A DNA stretch of 64,000 bases, from positions 337,817 to 401,816 of the forward strand of contig NZ_WTUY01000003.1 of the NCBI RefSeq assembly GCF_009882945.1, given 5' to 3'. The translations under genes and the position numbers were made by a program. Position 1 is the first letter of the stretch. The number at the start of each line of letters is the position of its first letter. The notes under the pieces are model-generated. The model was not told where the DNA came from. It worked only from the letters and a program-made list of their open reading frames with translations, and did not search any database. Below, piece after piece: positions 9,895 to 19,187 of this stretch. The DNA comes from Alcanivorax sp. DP30. Its GTDB lineage: Bacteria; Pseudomonadota; Gammaproteobacteria; Pseudomonadales; Alcanivoracaceae.

Positions 9895-11439
9895 ATGCCC
9901 CCACAAGAAACCAGCTGGCAGCAGCCCCTGAAAGCCTTCCTGCATCCCCGCGTTGTCACCATGTTCTTCTATGGTTTTTCCGCCGGGATTCCGCTGCTGC
10001 TGATCTTCTCGTCCTTGTCCCTGTGGTTGCGCGAAGCCGGAGTAGACCGCTCCACCGTCACCTACTTCAGCTGGGCAGCACTGGCCTATTCGTTCAAATT
10101 CCTGTGGGCGCCCTTGATTGACCGCCTGCCCATCCCGGGGCTTACCAGGCTATTGGGCCGTCGCAGGGCCTGGCTGCTGGTCTCGCAACTGGCCGTGGCA
10201 TTGTCGATCTTTACCATTGCCCAGGTGGACCCGACCCAGCCCGGAGCGCTGAACCTGATGGCCCTCACCGTGGTGATGCTGGGTTTCACTGCGGCCACCC
10301 AGGACATCGTGATTGATGCCTATCGCATCGAATCCGCGGGCATAGAGATGCAAGCTTTGATGTCTTCGTCCTATATTGCCGGCTATCGGGTCGGCATGCT
10401 GACATCCGGCGCCGGCTCCCTGGTGCTGGCCAGCCAACTGGGTTCCACCAGCGAGGCCTACAGTTACAGCGCCTGGCAAACCACCTATGCGGTGATGGCC
10501 CTGACCATGCTGGTCGGCGCCATCACCACCCTGATTATCCGCGAACCAGACAATCCCAGACCCTCCTCATTCGAGTACACCAGCCAGCAATATTTGCGTT
10601 TTCTGAGCATCTTTGTGGTCGGTATTTCCACCTTTGTTGCCATGTACGTCGTCACCGGCTCTCAGGCGGAGGCGTTGCGCAGCCAACTTGCCGGGGCGGT
10701 GCACAACAGCGCTCTGGCAGGACTGGTTGTCGAAGCTGGCCGTCTGACTCTGGCCCTTGGGGTGGTGTACGCGGTAGTAAAACTGCTGTCGCTGACGCCG
10801 CTTTATGAGAAGCGTCTGGTGGAAGAAAGTTATATCGAGCCGGTGCGTGATTTCTTTTTTCGTTACGGCACCCGGCTGGCGCTTGTGATACTGCTGTTCG
10901 TGGGCTTCTATCGCATCTCGGATATCGTATTGGGGGTAATCTCCAATGTGTTTTTTGAAGACATGGGCTTTACCAAGACGGAAATTGCCGCGGTGGTAAA
11001 AACCTTCGGGCTGTTCATGACGATCGCAGGGGGCTTCCTTGGCGGTTTGCTGGCAGTCCGTCATGGCGTGATACGTGTGCTCTATCTGGGGGCCATTCTT
11101 ACTGTGGCCACCAACCTGTTGTTCCTGTGGCTCGCCCATGCCGGTCACGACATCCGCATCCTCTATATCGTTATCTCGGCGGACAACCTGAGTGCCGGGC
11201 TGGCCAGCGCCGCCTTTGTCGCCTTCCTGTCCCAGCTGACCAATGTGTCATTCACCGCCGTGCAGTACGCCATTTTCAGCTCCTTGATGACCCTGCTACC
11301 CAAAACCATTGGAGGCTACTCCGGCAGCATGGTGGACAACCTGGGTTACCCGGGCTTCTTCCTGCTCGCCAGCCTGATGGGGGTGCCGGTACTCGGCCTG
11401 ATCTATCTGATCCAGCGCAAGGGGGCATTTCAGGGATAA
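9895..11439 (+). CDS. ampG: AmpG-like muropeptide permease (MFS)
   Basis: A 514-residue inner-membrane transporter of the major facilitator superfamily with about 14 hydrophobic segments. The N-terminal MFFYGFSAGIPLLLIFSSL and the loop LWAPLIDR followed by LGRRRAWL (about 65-100) are typical of AmpG. The segment ATQDIVIDAYRIE (near 139-151) is another AmpG hallmark. AmpG brings anhydromuropeptides into the cytoplasm for recycling, the pathway in which AmpD, encoded at 24.9 kb, acts. A longer central loop (about 225-300) is predicted. It stands alone with short gaps on both sides. Confidence 0.88.
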   Translation: MPPQETSWQQPLKAFLHPRVVTMFFYGFSAGIPLLLIFSSLSLWLREAGVDRSTVTYFSWAALAYSFKFLWAPLIDRLPIPGLTRLLGRRRAWLLVSQLAVALSIFTIAQVDPTQPGALNLMALTVVMLGFTAATQDIVIDAYRIESAGIEMQALMSSSYIAGYRVGMLTSGAGSLVLASQLGSTSEAYSYSAWQTTYAVMALTMLVGAITTLIIREPDNPRPSSFEYTSQQYLRFLSIFVVGISTFVAMYVVTGSQAEALRSQLAGAVHNSALAGLVVEAGRLTLALGVVYAVVKLLSLTPLYEKRLVEESYIEPVRDFFFRYGTRLALVILLFVGFYRISDIVLGVISNVFFEDMGFTKTEIAAVVKTFGLFMTIAGGFLGGLLAVRHGVIRVLYLGAILTVATNLLFLWLAHAGHDIRILYIVISADNLSAGLASAAFVAFLSQLTNVSFTAVQYAIFSSLMTLLPKTIGGYSGSMVDNLGYPGFFLLASLMGVPVLGLIYLIQRKGAFQG

Positions 11440-11514
11440 TTTCCCGGCCGATTTCGCCTAATTTTCAATCAACACAAAACCGGCTATAGTTCACAATTAC
11501 AAAAAACAACAAGA

Positions 11515-12471
11515 ATGCCGATGAACTCTGCCGAAATGGATATTCTGGTCGTGGACGATGCCCGCTTCTCGGCGGCCGTTGTCAACCGCACGCTGGCTAG
11601 CGCCGGCTACACCCACATTCGCCATGCCAACAGCGCCCAGGATGCGTTGGGGCAACTGGCTCAACAGCCCGCTGATCTGGTGGTGGCAGACTGGCTTATG
11701 CCGGGAATGGATGGTCTCGAGCTAACCCGCCGGATTCGCCAGAACGACGAAGCCGGCAACCGCTATACCTATGTGCTACTGCTGACGGCCCGGGAAGGGG
11801 TGGATGCCCTGCAACAGGCCTTCGACCAGGGGGTGGACGACTTCGTATCCAAATCCGCAATGACCGAGCAGCTTCAACATCGCGTCATGGCGGCAGATCG
11901 CATTATTCAACGTCACAACCGGGTACAAACCGATTACCAGCGCATGCTGACCTTCAACAGGCAGCTCAAGCGTCAGGCCCTGATCGACCCGCTGACCGGA
12001 TTCGGCAATCGCCAGGATGGCATGCGCACCTTGCAAAACACTCTGAAGCAGGCAGAAAAGCGAGGAGGAGCAGCCTGCCTGCTACTGCTGCGGCTGGAGG
12101 AATTTGAAGCCCAGCAGAAAGAACGCGGGCAGAAAGTCATGCAGCAGGGCGTACTGGCCTTCAGTCGGCGTCTGCGTCAGTCGGTCAGGCCGCTGGACAG
12201 CGTCTGCCGTATCCAGCCGGATCTGTTTGCCCTGGTCACCTGGCAACCGCACCTCAACCACTGCGACCCCTCCGGGTTCAGGCGCCTGTACGAAACCCTC
12301 AATCACCGTGCCTATCAGACGGCTGCAGGCTTTATCAGCCTGCAGGTAAGCATGGCGCTGGCCTGCTCGGAAGGCAGCACCCCCGCGGACAAGATGTTTG
12401 AGCAGGCTGCCTCGGAGCTGGCGCTCTCCGTCACGGAAAAGCGCATCGTGGCGGTCGCCGCCAACGCCTGA
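11515..12471 (+). CDS. Response regulator with degenerate GGDEF domain
   Basis: A 318-residue two-domain protein. Residues 8-128 form an intact receiver: acidic pair Asp14/Asp15, phospho-acceptor Asp59 in VVADWLMPGMDG, Thr91 and Lys113. Residues 155-315 start like a GGDEF domain (DPLTGFGNR, 158-166), but the active-site loop reads RIQPDLFAL (232-240) instead of RxGGDEF. It is therefore unlikely to make cyclic di-GMP. It may work as a binding or scaffold module. No partner kinase is adjacent. Two in-frame ATG codons (11515 and 11521) are possible starts. Confidence 0.82.
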   Translation: MPMNSAEMDILVVDDARFSAAVVNRTLASAGYTHIRHANSAQDALGQLAQQPADLVVADWLMPGMDGLELTRRIRQNDEAGNRYTYVLLLTAREGVDALQQAFDQGVDDFVSKSAMTEQLQHRVMAADRIIQRHNRVQTDYQRMLTFNRQLKRQALIDPLTGFGNRQDGMRTLQNTLKQAEKRGGAACLLLLRLEEFEAQQKERGQKVMQQGVLAFSRRLRQSVRPLDSVCRIQPDLFALVTWQPHLNHCDPSGFRRLYETLNHRAYQTAAGFISLQVSMALACSEGSTPADKMFEQAASELALSVTEKRIVAVAANA

Positions 12472-12565
12472 ATGCACGGCCTATGCCCGATGCGGCAGGG
12501 CTGGCGCCGGCTGCCATAACCACGCCGACGCAGACTTTGTCCTTCAGCTGGCTTACCATGCGGCC

Positions 12566-13441
12566 ATGACCTCACCACTACCCCACTGGTATCTGCTGGG
12601 TGCCGGCAACATGGGCACGCTGGCCGCCTGGTATCTGACTCAGGCCGGCCATGCCGTCACCGTCATCAAGGCAAACAGCCCATCGATGCTGAACAAATCG
12701 CTTCACTTTCCCGATGGCCGAACCTTGCCTCTTGCTCTGCCAGTACGCGCTCCCGAACAACTGGCAGCCCCCATTGATCACTTGATCGTGGCGGTAAAAA
12801 CGCCCTATAGCCGGACCGCCCTCGACCCTCTCAACCACTTGCTGCACGCCGGCAGTCACGTCATTCGTCTACAGAATGGGCTGGGTGCTCTGGATGGGAT
12901 TCTGCCTGCCGGTATCACCCCTCTGGAAGCCGTTTCCACCAGTGCGGTAAAGGGCCAGCATCCCGACCATGAAATCGTGGCCGAAAATACCACCTGGCTA
13001 GGGGGTAACTCACCACAACCAGCGTGGTTTAGCGGACTACAGCGCCACTGGCCCAACCTGCAATGGGCCAACAACATTCATGTACCGCAATGGCAGAAAC
13101 TGGTGGCCAATGCGGTGATCAACCCGCTAACCGCCTTGTACGATGTGCCCAACGGCCAAATCCTCGAAGACCCGGACCTGCATCAGCAGGCTGAGCGTCT
13201 CTGCGCGGAAGCTGACGCCACCCTGAGCGCCCTGGACCCTGACTGGCCCGGCCAATCCCTGAAAAATGTCCTGGCGGTGGCCAAAGCCACCGCCGGCAAC
13301 ACCTCCTCCATGCGCGCCGACCGACAGCGCGGCGCCAACACCGAGATCAATGCCATCAATGGCTGGATCGTCAAGCAGGCGGAACAGCTGGGTATCGAGG
13401 TCCCGGAGAACAAGGCCATGGTGGATGCCCTGAGCGATTGA
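12566..13441 (+). CDS. panE: Ketopantoate reductase family protein (PanE/ApbA-like)
   Basis: A 291-residue NADP-dependent enzyme of the ketopantoate reductase family, a step of pantothenate synthesis. It has the Rossmann loop LGAGNMG (11-17), the catalytic-lysine segment WQKLVANAVINPLTALYDVPNG (written here only to locate Lys near 177) and the C-terminal RGANTEINAINGWI with the conserved Glu and Asn. The ATG at 12566 places the nucleotide loop at the usual distance from the N-terminus. Several paralogues of this family exist in bacteria, so the substrate is probable, not proven. It sits alone, 95 bp after the receiver/GGDEF gene. Confidence 0.82.
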   Translation: MTSPLPHWYLLGAGNMGTLAAWYLTQAGHAVTVIKANSPSMLNKSLHFPDGRTLPLALPVRAPEQLAAPIDHLIVAVKTPYSRTALDPLNHLLHAGSHVIRLQNGLGALDGILPAGITPLEAVSTSAVKGQHPDHEIVAENTTWLGGNSPQPAWFSGLQRHWPNLQWANNIHVPQWQKLVANAVINPLTALYDVPNGQILEDPDLHQQAERLCAEADATLSALDPDWPGQSLKNVLAVAKATAGNTSSMRADRQRGANTEINAINGWIVKQAEQLGIEVPENKAMVDALSD

Positions 13442-13617
13442 CGGGTTTCGAAAGGCAAAGGCGACAACCCGAGGACGAGCTGATGCGGTTTTTTTCTCAG
13501 CCCGCAACTCATCGCTCGAAAATTCCTGGCTTATTGCCTGCCGTTACACCTAACCACTGGATTTAACGCCCGTTTTTCGCCATCGTAGCGGGCACTCATC
13601 AATGTCGTGGACACCCC

Positions 13618-15522
13618 ATGCAGCGTAATCTTGTTTTGGCTGTCAGCCTGATAGTCAGCGGCCAGGTGCTGGCCGGCAACGAAATCAAGGCCGTGAAAGT
13701 GAGCGGCGCCACCGGTCACCAGCTGGCCAGTGAATTGCCTACCGGTACCGTGGTCATCGACCGACAGATGATCGACAGCCTCCCCGCCAGTAATCTGACC
13801 GAGGTACTGGATACCGTGGCCGGCCTGCAGGTGAGTCAGCTCTATGGCATTAACGGCGGCGGAGCCAGCGTGGATCTGCTCGGCTTTGGCGCCACCGGTA
13901 ACCAGAACACCCTGCTTCTGCTCAATGGCCGACGCCTCTCCGGTATTGATCTGGGGACGCCGGAACTCAGCGGCATTCCGCTTGCCGCCATCGAGCGCAT
14001 CGAAATCCTGCCCGGTGCCGGCGCTGCCCTGTATGGCAACGGCGCCACCGGCGGCACCATCAACATCATTACCCGCCAGCGCTACCAGAAAAGTGCCGGC
14101 ATGGAGATCAGCGGGGGCAGCTACAACACCCGTGAAGGTCAGTTTTATAGTACCGGCACCAGTGGCCGTATAAACGGTGCGCTGGCTTATCAAGGCCTGG
14201 AGAGTGACGGTTACCGGGATAACAACGATACCTATAACCAAAGCCTTTTCGCCGACCTGCGTTTTCAGGGAGAAGGCTTCCAGGCCTACTTTACTGCCAC
14301 TGGTGAAGAGCAGACGCTTGGCCTGCCAGGCGGTCGATCCGTGAGCGCGACTGAAAACGCGTTCCGTGAAGATCCCCAGGGCACAGATACCCCGCTGGAC
14401 GAAGTGGACCAGGACAGCTACTGGCTAATGCCGGGACTGCGTATCAACCTGTCGAATCGCACCGCCCTGACGCTGGATGCCAGCCGTCGCCGCCAACACC
14501 AGGAATTCGATTACGTTTCCGGCAGCTATGCCAGCGACACCGTTATCGACAGCTACAGCCTCACTCCCAAACTGGAAGGCCAGCTAACCACCGGCAGCGC
14601 GGTGCACAACTGGACGTTGGGCTTCGATCTAAACAAGTACGATTACAACAGCAAAACCAGTTTCGGCAACCGGGAACTGGAACAGGATCAGCGAGCCTGG
14701 TACCTGCACAACCTGATCAGCCTGACCCCGAAATTGTCTGTCAGTGCCGGCGCCCGAAAGCTGGAAAGCACCATACGTGGAGAAGGCGAAGACAAGGAAC
14801 AGGACGGGGAGATGTACGAAGGCGGCCTGCGCTATACCTTCACCGGCAACTTGGCCCTGTTCGCCGGCGCCCAACGCAGCGTGCGCATTGCCAATCTGGA
14901 CGAGCTGTCTCCCTTCAATCCGCCCATCGACCCGCAAACCGGCCACACCTACACACTCGGCGCCAGCTGGTCCGAGGGCATGCAGCACTCCACCCTCACC
15001 CTGTGGCGCGCTGACATCGACAATGAAATCCTCTACGACCCGGCTACGTTAACCAACCGCAACCTGGACGATCCTACCCTTCACAAGGGCATCAGCATCA
15101 ACTCCCGCTGGCGGCTGGACGAGGACCTGACGCTCACGGCCAATGCCAGCGCCCAGCAGGCCCGATTCGATGGCGGCCAGTACAGCGGCAATGACGTACC
15201 GCTGGTACCGGAACACACCATGAGCCTGAGCGCCGACTGGCAGGCCCTGCCATGGCTGTCAGCCCAGCTGAGTCACCGCTATGTGGGTGACCGTCGCTAT
15301 GACAGCGATCTGGCCAACGAATACACCAAGCTGGATCATTATCGCAGCAGTGATCTGCAACTGACCGCTCACTATCGCGGCGCCTACCTGCGCGCTGGCG
15401 TCTACAATCTGGAAGACAATCTGGTGGCCGATTATGGCGTGTACAATGCCAGCAGCGGCGGCACCACGCTCTATCCGCTGCCGGAGCGGCACTACCGCAT
15501 CGCGATCGGGTACGAGCTTTAA
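13618..15522 (+). CDS. TonB-dependent outer-membrane receptor
   Basis: A 634-residue outer-membrane transporter. Residues 1-19 form a signal peptide cleaved after VLA. Residues about 28-150 are the plug domain (ASNLTEVLDTVAGLQV, NTLLLLNGRRL, ERIEILPGAGAALYGNGATGGTINI). The rest is the beta-barrel. I see no clear TonB box. A PduO-type cobalamin adenosyltransferase follows 208 bp later, which suggests vitamin B12 or another corrinoid as substrate. However, no cobalamin riboswitch is evident in the 176-bp upstream region, and the next gene is separated by repeats. Confidence 0.9.
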   Translation: MQRNLVLAVSLIVSGQVLAGNEIKAVKVSGATGHQLASELPTGTVVIDRQMIDSLPASNLTEVLDTVAGLQVSQLYGINGGGASVDLLGFGATGNQNTLLLLNGRRLSGIDLGTPELSGIPLAAIERIEILPGAGAALYGNGATGGTINIITRQRYQKSAGMEISGGSYNTREGQFYSTGTSGRINGALAYQGLESDGYRDNNDTYNQSLFADLRFQGEGFQAYFTATGEEQTLGLPGGRSVSATENAFREDPQGTDTPLDEVDQDSYWLMPGLRINLSNRTALTLDASRRRQHQEFDYVSGSYASDTVIDSYSLTPKLEGQLTTGSAVHNWTLGFDLNKYDYNSKTSFGNRELEQDQRAWYLHNLISLTPKLSVSAGARKLESTIRGEGEDKEQDGEMYEGGLRYTFTGNLALFAGAQRSVRIANLDELSPFNPPIDPQTGHTYTLGASWSEGMQHSTLTLWRADIDNEILYDPATLTNRNLDDPTLHKGISINSRWRLDEDLTLTANASAQQARFDGGQYSGNDVPLVPEHTMSLSADWQALPWLSAQLSHRYVGDRRYDSDLANEYTKLDHYRSSDLQLTAHYRGAYLRAGVYNLEDNLVADYGVYNASSGGTTLYPLPERHYRIAIGYEL

Positions 15523-15538
15523 GAACAGTTTCGAGACT

Positions 15539-15706
15539 CAAGCTACAAGCTGCAACGCGAAATGAGTGGGAAATAACGTAAACTCCCTGCCCGCGAGCTA
15601 TTTCTGAAATTGTGCGCGGACAGAACCTCCGAAGTTTCAAAACCTGGTTTGTCTGTGTTGTAGCTTGTAGCTTGCTCCCCAATCGCTTGCAGGCAAGCTC
15701 CTACAG
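15539..15706. repeat. Inverted heptamer pair plus a REP-like unit
   Basis: The left array (15539-15559) has units CAAGCTA and CAAGCTG and ends with CAACGCG, exactly as the left array near groEL does. The right array (15654-15674) carries two TAGCTTG units in inverse orientation after a 94-bp spacer. A REP-like unit (15682-15706) with the core GCTTGCAGGCAAGC follows. No gene was seen in the spacer. Confidence 0.85.
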
Positions 15707-15729
15707 AAAACCACCCCACAAGGATTCCC

Positions 15730-16287
15730 ATGACCGACAAAACCCGCATCAACCGCGTTATCACCCGCACCGGCGACAAGGGCGACACCGGGCTGGCAGA
15801 TGGTTCCCGGGTGAGCAAGAGCCATCCACGCATTGTCGCCCTGGGCGAGCTGGATGAGCTGAATGGTACCCTGGGTGTGCTGCGCACCCATGGGCTGGAC
15901 AAAGACATGGACACCCTGCTGGCCGCGCTTCAGCAACGGTTGTTCGATATCGGTGGTGAGCTGGCGATCCCCGGTCGCGTGGTCATCGATGATAGCGATC
16001 TGGTAGAAGTGGAATCCCAGGCGGACACCTTCAATGCCGAACTGCCACCCCTGAAGGAATTCGTCCTCCCCGGCGGTCACCCTGCTGCCGCCTGGTGTCA
16101 CCACTGTCGCACCGTCGCCCGCCGGGTAGAGCGCCAGATGGTGGCCCTGCATAGCGAAGACGACAATGCCATCAACCCGGTAAGCCTGGCCCTGGTCAAC
16201 CGCCTCTCTGACCTGCTGTTCATCATGGCTCGCCTGATCAACCTGCGTAATGAACACCCGGAAACGCTGTGGCAACCAAAGCAGTAA
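15730..16287 (+). CDS. pduO: PduO-type cob(I)alamin adenosyltransferase
   Basis: Transfers the 5'-deoxyadenosyl group of ATP to cob(I)alamin, making adenosylcobalamin. The 185-residue product has the N-terminal ATP-binding motif TRTGDKGDTGLADG (12-25). Helical segments with RRVERQ (about 134-140) and NRLSDLLFIMAR (about 157-170) are the conserved ATP and cobalamin contacts of the PduO family. AAGGATTCCC precedes the start. The neighbouring TonB-dependent receptor may supply the corrinoid, though the two genes are separated by repeats and need not form one transcript. Confidence 0.93.
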   Translation: MTDKTRINRVITRTGDKGDTGLADGSRVSKSHPRIVALGELDELNGTLGVLRTHGLDKDMDTLLAALQQRLFDIGGELAIPGRVVIDDSDLVEVESQADTFNAELPPLKEFVLPGGHPAAAWCHHCRTVARRVERQMVALHSEDDNAINPVSLALVNRLSDLLFIMARLINLRNEHPETLWQPKQ

Positions 16288-16293
16288 GGGCAA

Positions 16294-16384
16294 GTTACGA
16301 GTTACGAGTTACGAAAATCAAAACCCTCCCTGTTTATATCTTCAGCTTTTGCCTTTCGAAACTCGCGTCTCGCCACCCGTTACT
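16294..16384. repeat. Inverted heptamer pair (GTTACGA dialect)
   Basis: Three perfect GTTACGA units (16294-16314) start six bases after the pduO stop codon. Four degenerate units in reverse orientation (16357-16384, such as CGAAACT and CGTTACT) lie 42 bp further on. A closely similar array occurs at 46914-46941. Confidence 0.85.
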
Positions 16385-16469
16385 CTGTGTTTATGGAAAC
16401 ATTGTGCAAATGGATCCCAGCCACCCGGTGGCGCGGTACACTGGGGTACCTAACCGCTGACCTGACGCC

Positions 16470-17822
16470 ATGGGAATCCGCAACAAACTCTTCCTGATCT
16501 TTCTGGGCACCTTCCTGATCCTCACCCTGGCGGCCAGCGGCTTTTACTATCTGGCCTTTGTCCGCAGCCTGGATACCTACCTGGATGAACGCCAGCAGGA
16601 GCAGGTTTTTCGCCTGTCCGAGCACCTTGGCACCTTATATCAGCAAAATGGCAGCTGGGCTTTCCTGCTGGACGATCCGCGCCGGCTGGGACGTCTCTAT
16701 CGTCTGGCCGGTGATGGCGAATCAGAGCGCGGCAAGCGGGGAGAAATGCGGCATCTGCAATTGCTGGATCGCGACAAGTCGGTACTGATTGGTCCTCCGG
16801 CACCGCCCAAACTCCGCACCGAAATCCCGATCGAGGCCGATGGCCAGACGGTGGGCTACCTGACCCACCCCAATCAGGATGCCATCCGCGACAAGCTGGC
16901 AGACCGTTTCCTGGATCGACAGAAAGGCTTTATGGCCTGGATGCTGGCCGTCGGCGTTGGCCTGTCCTTACTGGTCTCCTGGCTGCTGGCCAGACACCTG
17001 GTCGCCCCGATCCTGGCGCTCACCCGCCATGCTCACACCCTTCAGGAAGGGGACTACAGCACACGATTGAGTGACCCAAGAAGAGACGAGCTTGGCACCC
17101 TGAGCCGGCAACTGGATCAACTTTCCGCTCGACTGGAGCAAGGCCAGCAGGCTCGGCAGCGCTGGTTTTCCGATATCGCCCATGAACTACGCACCCCCGT
17201 AGCGATTCTCAAAGGCGAACTGGAGGCACTGGTGGACGGTGTTCGCCCGCTGAACCTGGCGGCTATCCAGGCGCTGGAAAGCGAAACGGACCAGCTGACC
17301 CACCTTATTGACGATCTTCATGATCTGGCGCTGGCAGATGGTGGCAACCTCCGCTACCAGTTCCAGCCTTACGATCTGGTGTCGCTCACCCTCGATGTGC
17401 TGGACAACTACCAGCGCACTCTCAATCAACAGCGCCTGACGTTGAAAACCGACCTTCCCGCCCAGGCAAGCGCCCTCATCGACCCGGTGAGGATCCGCCA
17501 GCTGCTGGATAACCTGTTACAGAATACGGTCAAATACACCCAGCAAGGGGGACAGCTTCATCTGCAGATCATGCAACAGGGTCGCCAGTGGCAACTGGTG
17601 CTGGAAGACAGCGCCCCCGGCGTGCCTGACGATGCCCTGCCGCAGCTGTTTGACCATCTTTACCGGGTGGAAAATTCGCGCAACCGAGGTACCGGCGGCG
17701 CGGGCCTGGGGCTGGCGATCTGTCTACGCATTGCCGAAGCCCATGGCGGCAGCCTGATGGCTGCCCACAGCCCCCTGGGCGGAGTCCGCATCACCCTGAC
17801 CCTGCCTGGAGAGAGCGCATGA
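16470..17822 (+). CDS. baeS: BaeS-like sensor histidine kinase
   Basis: A 450-residue inner-membrane sensor kinase. TM1 is about residues 7-29, a periplasmic domain follows (30-152), TM2 is about 153-175, and then a HAMP linker. The H-box FSDIAHELRTP contains the phospho-accepting His238. The ATP-binding domain has the N-box (DNLLQNTVKYT) and the G-box (GGAGLGLAICLRIAEAHGG). The text around the H-box, including GELEALVDGVRPL, closely follows E. coli BaeS. It overlaps the regulator gene by four bases. BaeS-type kinases sense envelope damage, which fits the Spy-like gene downstream. Confidence 0.88.
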   Translation: MGIRNKLFLIFLGTFLILTLAASGFYYLAFVRSLDTYLDERQQEQVFRLSEHLGTLYQQNGSWAFLLDDPRRLGRLYRLAGDGESERGKRGEMRHLQLLDRDKSVLIGPPAPPKLRTEIPIEADGQTVGYLTHPNQDAIRDKLADRFLDRQKGFMAWMLAVGVGLSLLVSWLLARHLVAPILALTRHAHTLQEGDYSTRLSDPRRDELGTLSRQLDQLSARLEQGQQARQRWFSDIAHELRTPVAILKGELEALVDGVRPLNLAAIQALESETDQLTHLIDDLHDLALADGGNLRYQFQPYDLVSLTLDVLDNYQRTLNQQRLTLKTDLPAQASALIDPVRIRQLLDNLLQNTVKYTQQGGQLHLQIMQQGRQWQLVLEDSAPGVPDDALPQLFDHLYRVENSRNRGTGGAGLGLAICLRIAEAHGGSLMAAHSPLGGVRITLTLPGESA

Positions 17823-18490
17823 GCCGTATCCTGATTGTCGAAGACGAACCCCGCCTCTCTCAGCTGGTGGCCGATTACCTGCAGCATGCTCACTTTGAAA
17901 CCGAGCAAACCGCGAGCGCCAAAGCCGCCATCGGCCTGGCGCAAAGCGGCCGCTTCGACGCCATGTTGCTGGATCTGATGTTGCCGGACGGCGATGGCAT
18001 GGAAGTGTGCAAGACAATACGCAAACACAGCGCCCTGCCCATCCTGATGATTACCGCCAAAGTGGACGAAGTGGACCGACTGCTGGGACTGGAACTAGGC
18101 GCCGACGACTATATCTGCAAACCGTTCAGCCCCCGTGAAGTGGTGGCCAGAGTCAAAGCCGTGCTGCGCCGCATCAATCCGGAGCCGATTGCGCAGGAAA
18201 GCACTCTGGTGCTGGACGAAGAACGCTACGAAGCACGTATTGGCAAGCAGCAGATTCCCCTCACCGCCATCGAGTTCGCCTTGCTGCAAACCCTGGCCCG
18301 GCATCCCGGACGCATCTGGTCTCGGGATCAACTGATGGACGAAATCTACCAGGACCACCGGGTTGTCTCCGACCGCACCATCGACAGCCACATCCGCAAA
18401 CTGCGCAAGAAACTCACCGAACACAGCGACGAAGCCCACGACTGGATCGGCAGCGTGTACGGGGTCGGCTACCGGCTGGAAACGCCGTAG
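17819..18490 (+). CDS. baeR: BaeR-like OmpR-family response regulator
   Basis: A 223-residue DNA-binding regulator. The receiver has Asp9 in the acidic pocket, phospho-acceptor Asp52, Thr79 and Lys101. The winged-helix C-terminal domain (about 130-222) includes RVVSDRTIDSHIRKLRKKL and ends VYGVGYRLE. The segment RLLGLELGADDYICKPFSPR is nearly the same as in E. coli BaeR. It is translationally coupled to the kinase (ATGA overlap). A likely target is the Spy/CpxP-like gene 355 bp downstream, but no operator was identified. Confidence 0.9.
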   Translation: MSRILIVEDEPRLSQLVADYLQHAHFETEQTASAKAAIGLAQSGRFDAMLLDLMLPDGDGMEVCKTIRKHSALPILMITAKVDEVDRLLGLELGADDYICKPFSPREVVARVKAVLRRINPEPIAQESTLVLDEERYEARIGKQQIPLTAIEFALLQTLARHPGRIWSRDQLMDEIYQDHRVVSDRTIDSHIRKLRKKLTEHSDEAHDWIGSVYGVGYRLETP

Positions 18491-18495
18491 CCCCG

Positions 18496-18685
18496 CTGTA
18501 GCAGAGCCAACTTGATAGCCGGATGAGGGGCATCCACCCCCTGTCCAAAGAAGCTGCAGGAACACATCTTGAGATGCGAACTTCGCGAAGCGAGGCGAGC
18601 GAAGGGAGATCAGAGTGATTGATTACCCTTCGGGCAATTCCGTCGTGCTACGCACGGTTCGTCCCCTGGAAGGGAACTCCTACAG
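18496..18685. repeat. Composite REP-like element
   Basis: The segment opens with CTGTAG and the core GCCAACTTGATAGCCGGATGA (to 18526), a near copy of an element at 45693-45741. It ends in CTCCTACAG (18677-18685), the inverted end of the same family. In between are short palindromes and no open reading frame of interest. It fills most of the 354-bp gap between baeR and the spy-like gene. Confidence 0.6.
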
Positions 18686-18718
18686 TTCACGCCCGGCGCT
18701 TTTCCGTTTTTGATCTTC

Positions 18719-18746
18719 CTTGCAGCTTGTCGCTTGCTCCTTCTCT
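18719..18746. repeat. Short 7-bp-period array
   Basis: Four units in phase, CTTGCAG followed by degenerate copies such as CTTGTCG and CTTGCTC. It belongs to the same dialect as the array at 9475. It lies about 100 bp upstream of the spy-like start. Confidence 0.65.
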
Positions 18747-18844
18747 TCCACATTCCCTGCATATTCCTTGCACTATTTCTTCTGATACTGGTCTCATCAA
18801 TGACAGGGGCCGCAAGCCTCGCAGACTTCCCCAAGGAGAGCACC

Positions 18845-19177
18845 ATGAAAAAAGTCGCCATCATCTTTCTCGCCGTCTTTTCAACCGCCGCCTTCGCTTA
18901 CGGGCCTGGCCATGGTCAGAAGGGCGGAGAGCGAATGGTTGAACACATGAGCCAGAAGCTGGATCTGAGTGAAGAACAAAGCGAACAGATGAAAGCCATC
19001 TTCGAAGAGCAGGGCAAAAAAATGAAAGCCCTGCATGACGAAACCCAAGGCAAGATCAACGCCATCCTGACCCCGGAACAGCAGGAAAAAATGGCCGAGA
19101 TGAAAGAACAGCGCAAAGAGCGTTGGGAAGAGCGCAAGGAGAAGCGTAAAGAGAAAATGGAAAAGCGCGGCGAGTAA
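18845..19177 (+). CDS. Spy/CpxP-like periplasmic protein (LTXXQ)
   Basis: A 110-residue secreted protein. Residues 1-18 are a signal peptide ending AAFA. The mature part is almost wholly helical and highly charged. It carries LDLSEEQSEQMKAIFEE (about 40-56) and LTPEQQEKM (about 78-86), the LTXXQ motifs of the Spy/CpxP family of envelope-stress chaperones. The C-terminal 30 residues are a Lys/Arg/Glu-rich helix. AAGGAGAG lies just before the ATG at 18845. The neighbouring BaeSR-like system is a probable regulator, as Bae controls spy in E. coli. Confidence 0.85.
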   Translation: MKKVAIIFLAVFSTAAFAYGPGHGQKGGERMVEHMSQKLDLSEEQSEQMKAIFEEQGKKMKALHDETQGKINAILTPEQQEKMAEMKEQRKERWEERKEKRKEKMEKRGE

Positions 19178-19187
19178 TCAGGTTGCG

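Noticed and set aside
13442-13617. Possible cobalamin riboswitch upstream of the TonB receptor
   Set aside because: A CCACTGG string is present, but no B12-box or the expected flanking helices were found.
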